A stretch of 64,000 bases of DNA from Adiantum capillus-veneris. Taxonomy: Eukaryota; Streptophyta; Polypodiopsida; Polypodiales; Pteridaceae. This document shows, one piece after another, positions 61,673-64,000 of the stretch. Made by a program: the position numbers and the translations under genes. The stretch is taken from contig CM043963.1 in assembly GCA_014529385.2 (NCBI GenBank), positions 110,030,912 through 110,094,911 on the forward strand, written 5' to 3'. A model generated the notes under the pieces. That model had not been told where the DNA came from. It was given only the letters and a program-made list of their open reading frames with translations, and searched no databases. Position 1 is the stretch's first letter; every line of letters begins with the position of its first letter.

Positions 61673-64000
61673 TCATCGTAGGCTTTCTCTCATCTTGAGC
61701 AGTGACTCATATCTTGCATGTGGAGCTAGTAGTGTCGGGCTGAATATATCTTTGCTGATTGTGAAGAAGCCGGTGTAGAAGGCTTCTTCAAAATCCTGGA
61801 GGTGATAGGATGTCAAAAACATGATCCTTTGATACAATGCATGTATCTCCTCATGGGATGGCTGACCAGAAAGATTGTATGCGCATATGTATGTATCTTG
61901 AAAGAAGAAGATACTGTCTGTCTCCTGGTCTGGTTTGAATGTCTCAAAGACTACCAAAAGTGTTTTGCAAATCTTTCTCATCATAATGCAAGATAGGTTA
62001 GGCGAGCCAGTGAACAATTTGATGGCGTCCGTTATGGTTTTCACCATGTATTGAACACTTATTCTCTTGCCTGCCTTTGAGCCTGGTAGCTTCGGATAAT
62101 TTAGCCAAGTAGGTTGGCTTCTTTGCAATAGCTCATGGGCCTTCCACGTCCGCATCCTTGGTAGAGGGCAGAAACTTAGGTTATCTCTGATGACTTTAGG
62201 TGCCTTAACCAGATGGATTAGATACTGTGGATACTTTGTCAGCCATGCCTTTCTCCACCTGGGCTGAGAGTCGACTATCAACTTTACCCCTTCAGGCTGG
62301 GAGATGTCTGCTTTTTACAGTGGCACTGTTGGCTCCTCTCTAATTCTTTTGTTGATTGTGGCAGCTTCGTACTTTAGCAGGGGATATGGGAGAGAGGGAT
62401 GTAGCCATTCACGCCGAAGGTTGGTGGCATCTATCTTCTGAATAGTCATTTATTTAAAGACCCTCTGCTCCCATTCCAAGGCTTCTTTGGCCGTGTCTCT
62501 GATTTCCGCTTCTATGGCCTTTCGTAGCATCTCTTCTTCTTCTTGTGTCAGATCTTGCAGCTCTTGAGAGGTTCCTACAAGGATTTCCTCTTGCATGGGT
62601 GTGTCCACAGGATCTGCCACATTCTCTAAGTCTATTCCTTCCATGGTTGCTGGCCCTGTGCCAAACTGCTCTTCTGTTTGCTGTTGGCCTCTCAACTCTT
62701 CTATTTGCTTTTGGAATGTATTCTTTTATGCTTCAGCTTGCTCTCCCATATTCACAAAGAGATCGTCCAAATCGGCATTTATCTTCTCCTCATCCTCGAG
62801 CTTTCTCTTGATGGTTTCTAGCTCATTCTGCATTGCTTTGTGCTCTTCTTCCATGCGGGTTTGCATGACTACTGACCCCTCGGCCATCATCAGCCTCTGC
62901 TTTATCTCTAAGGCTAACTCCTTTTGGAGCTCTTTCATTTGTTCTTCATAAATCTCCATCTCTGAAGTGGTGTGAGTCGAGTTAGCAGCTCTGACTCTGG
63001 AAGGAGATGCCCGTAGCCGTGCCCGTAGCCGTTGGATGGTTTGATCTTTGACTTTAATCTTGTCCTTTAGCTCGATGACCTCATCCTGGCTAGTCTCCTG
63101 CTCTATCTCTGCCTTCTCTTTGGCATTCCGCATGGCTTCCACTTCCTTGGATTCTTCAGCAAGTTGTAGGGTTAGATTGTCCCTTTCCATTTCTACATCC
63201 GTCAATGACTTGCTGAGTTTTCTGTATTCGTCCTCAGCTCCTTGCAGTCTTTGAGTTGCTGCCTGATTCTCTTGTTTCATCTCCTAGAATATTTGCAATG
63301 CCTTTGCCAGACTGTCTTGCAGCTTTGCTTCTTTCTCTATATGCCCTTGGTTCTGTCTTTGTAGTGTGTCTACTTCGGATTTGATAAAAACTTCATTGGC
63401 TTTGAGATTAGCCATCTCACTTTTCGTGGCCATTGATTGTGCCCTGAGCCCGGTTAGCTTGTTCATCACCACATCCCAATCATTGGTGGGTGGCTGCAAG
63501 TCCACTATATCAGCGGCCATCTCTTTTAGTTCCATTAACCGCAGGCTCTGCATCTGTTCTTTGGGCCCTGTGCTTGCCAAGTCAAATGGGCCTATGGCTT
63601 CCTCTTCTCTTGAATATCCCGTAGCTAGTAGATCAAGAAACGTGTTAAACCTTGCTTCATCTGGCTCTGGCTTCTCATCTTTGGGCTTAGCTTCTTCTTT
63701 TTGCTCTTGGCTCTGTTCTTGCCTTGAATCTTCTTGATCTTCAGATTTGTCTAGCTCCTCCTTTTGTTGAGTTTGTGGAGGGCTACGAGGAGGTGGTGAT
63801 GGCGGTGGGCTGGACTCCGGGCTGGACGGTGGAGTTGGTGGCTTCTTCTTGAAGTCCCGGTCCGCCTTGGTCTTCCGCTCTCTTTCCTAGCCTTCCTGCT
63901 CTTCTAGCAGTTGCCGTCTTACTTTATCTACTTCTTCTTCTGTAAATGGGATGTTAGGGATGTTTTATGTCGTAGCATCTAGGATCTCAAAATTTTTGAT
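61673..64000 (-). pseudogene. Element E coiled-coil ORF of unknown function, six in-frame TAG/TAA
   Basis: One minus-strand frame of at least 776 codons runs from beyond the window to a TGA at 61673, 38 bases from the polypurine tract. Order: acidic N-terminal part, Pro-rich stretch (SSPESSPPPSPPPRSPP), long coiled coil (for example EAMRNAKEKAEIEQETSQ and LKDKIKVKDQTIQRLRARL), Gln/Glu-rich linker, and a C-terminal globular part (PRWRKAWLTKYPQYLIHL, then DIFSPTLLAPHARYESLL). In-frame stops: TAA 63965, TAG 63887, TAG 63284, TAA 62726, TAA 62450, TAA 62315. None is TGA, and there is no frameshift. I recognise no domain. It could be gag of a gutted element or an extra ORF. Confidence 0.6.

Overview
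The window looks like heterochromatic, repeat-only DNA from a plant nuclear genome. I see no host protein-coding gene, tRNA or rRNA. The plant assignment rests on three things: a Copia primer-binding site matching initiator tRNA-Met (TGGTATCAGAGC), Gypsy elements with the TTTTTGGCGCC-type primer site of the plant Athila/Tat group, and a CACTA (En/Spm) transposon with a TNP2-type transposase. Which plant lineage it is cannot be settled from the sequence; a seed-free land plant is only a guess.

Layout. 1-10676 is a satellite array of about 440-bp and 362-bp monomers, themselves built from short subrepeats and copied in higher-order blocks. It abuts the broken reverse transcriptase of Gypsy A (minus strand; 10677-14658 continuing at 31184-33768). 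A 16.5-kb Copia composite with three 322-bp LTRs sits in the gag of Gypsy A (14659-31178), flanked by a CATAA target duplication. It holds a decayed Copia 1 (14953-19276), a dead chromovirus-like Gypsy 2 with a coiled-coil gag (20085-25948), and a nearly intact Copia 2 (25954-31178). A truncated relative, Gypsy B (33770-35481), follows. It is interrupted by Gypsy 3 (plus strand, 35482-43992), which has very long LTRs and an RNase H-integrase-chromodomain interior. Gypsy C (minus, about 45500-58012) is interrupted by a 7420-bp CACTA element (48996-56415). Gypsy D (58020-60695, plus) is a truncated relative of Gypsy 3. LTR element E (60696 to beyond 64000, minus) interrupts the LTR of D and carries a long coiled-coil reading frame of unknown function.

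How the parts relate. The genes are retrotransposon gag, protease, integrase, reverse transcriptase and RNase H, plus two CACTA genes. Apart from Copia 2, which has one nonsense codon, all carry several lesions. Most nonsense codons fall where a paralogue has Gln (CAG/CAA to TAG/TAA), with a few Arg CGA to TGA. This is what C-to-T decay of methylated repeats would give. Two coiled-coil frames, in Gypsy 2 and in element E, keep their frame over 1.1-2.3 kb despite 18 and 6 stops, which is the most unusual signal here. All identity statements are by eye; no alignment or database search was run.
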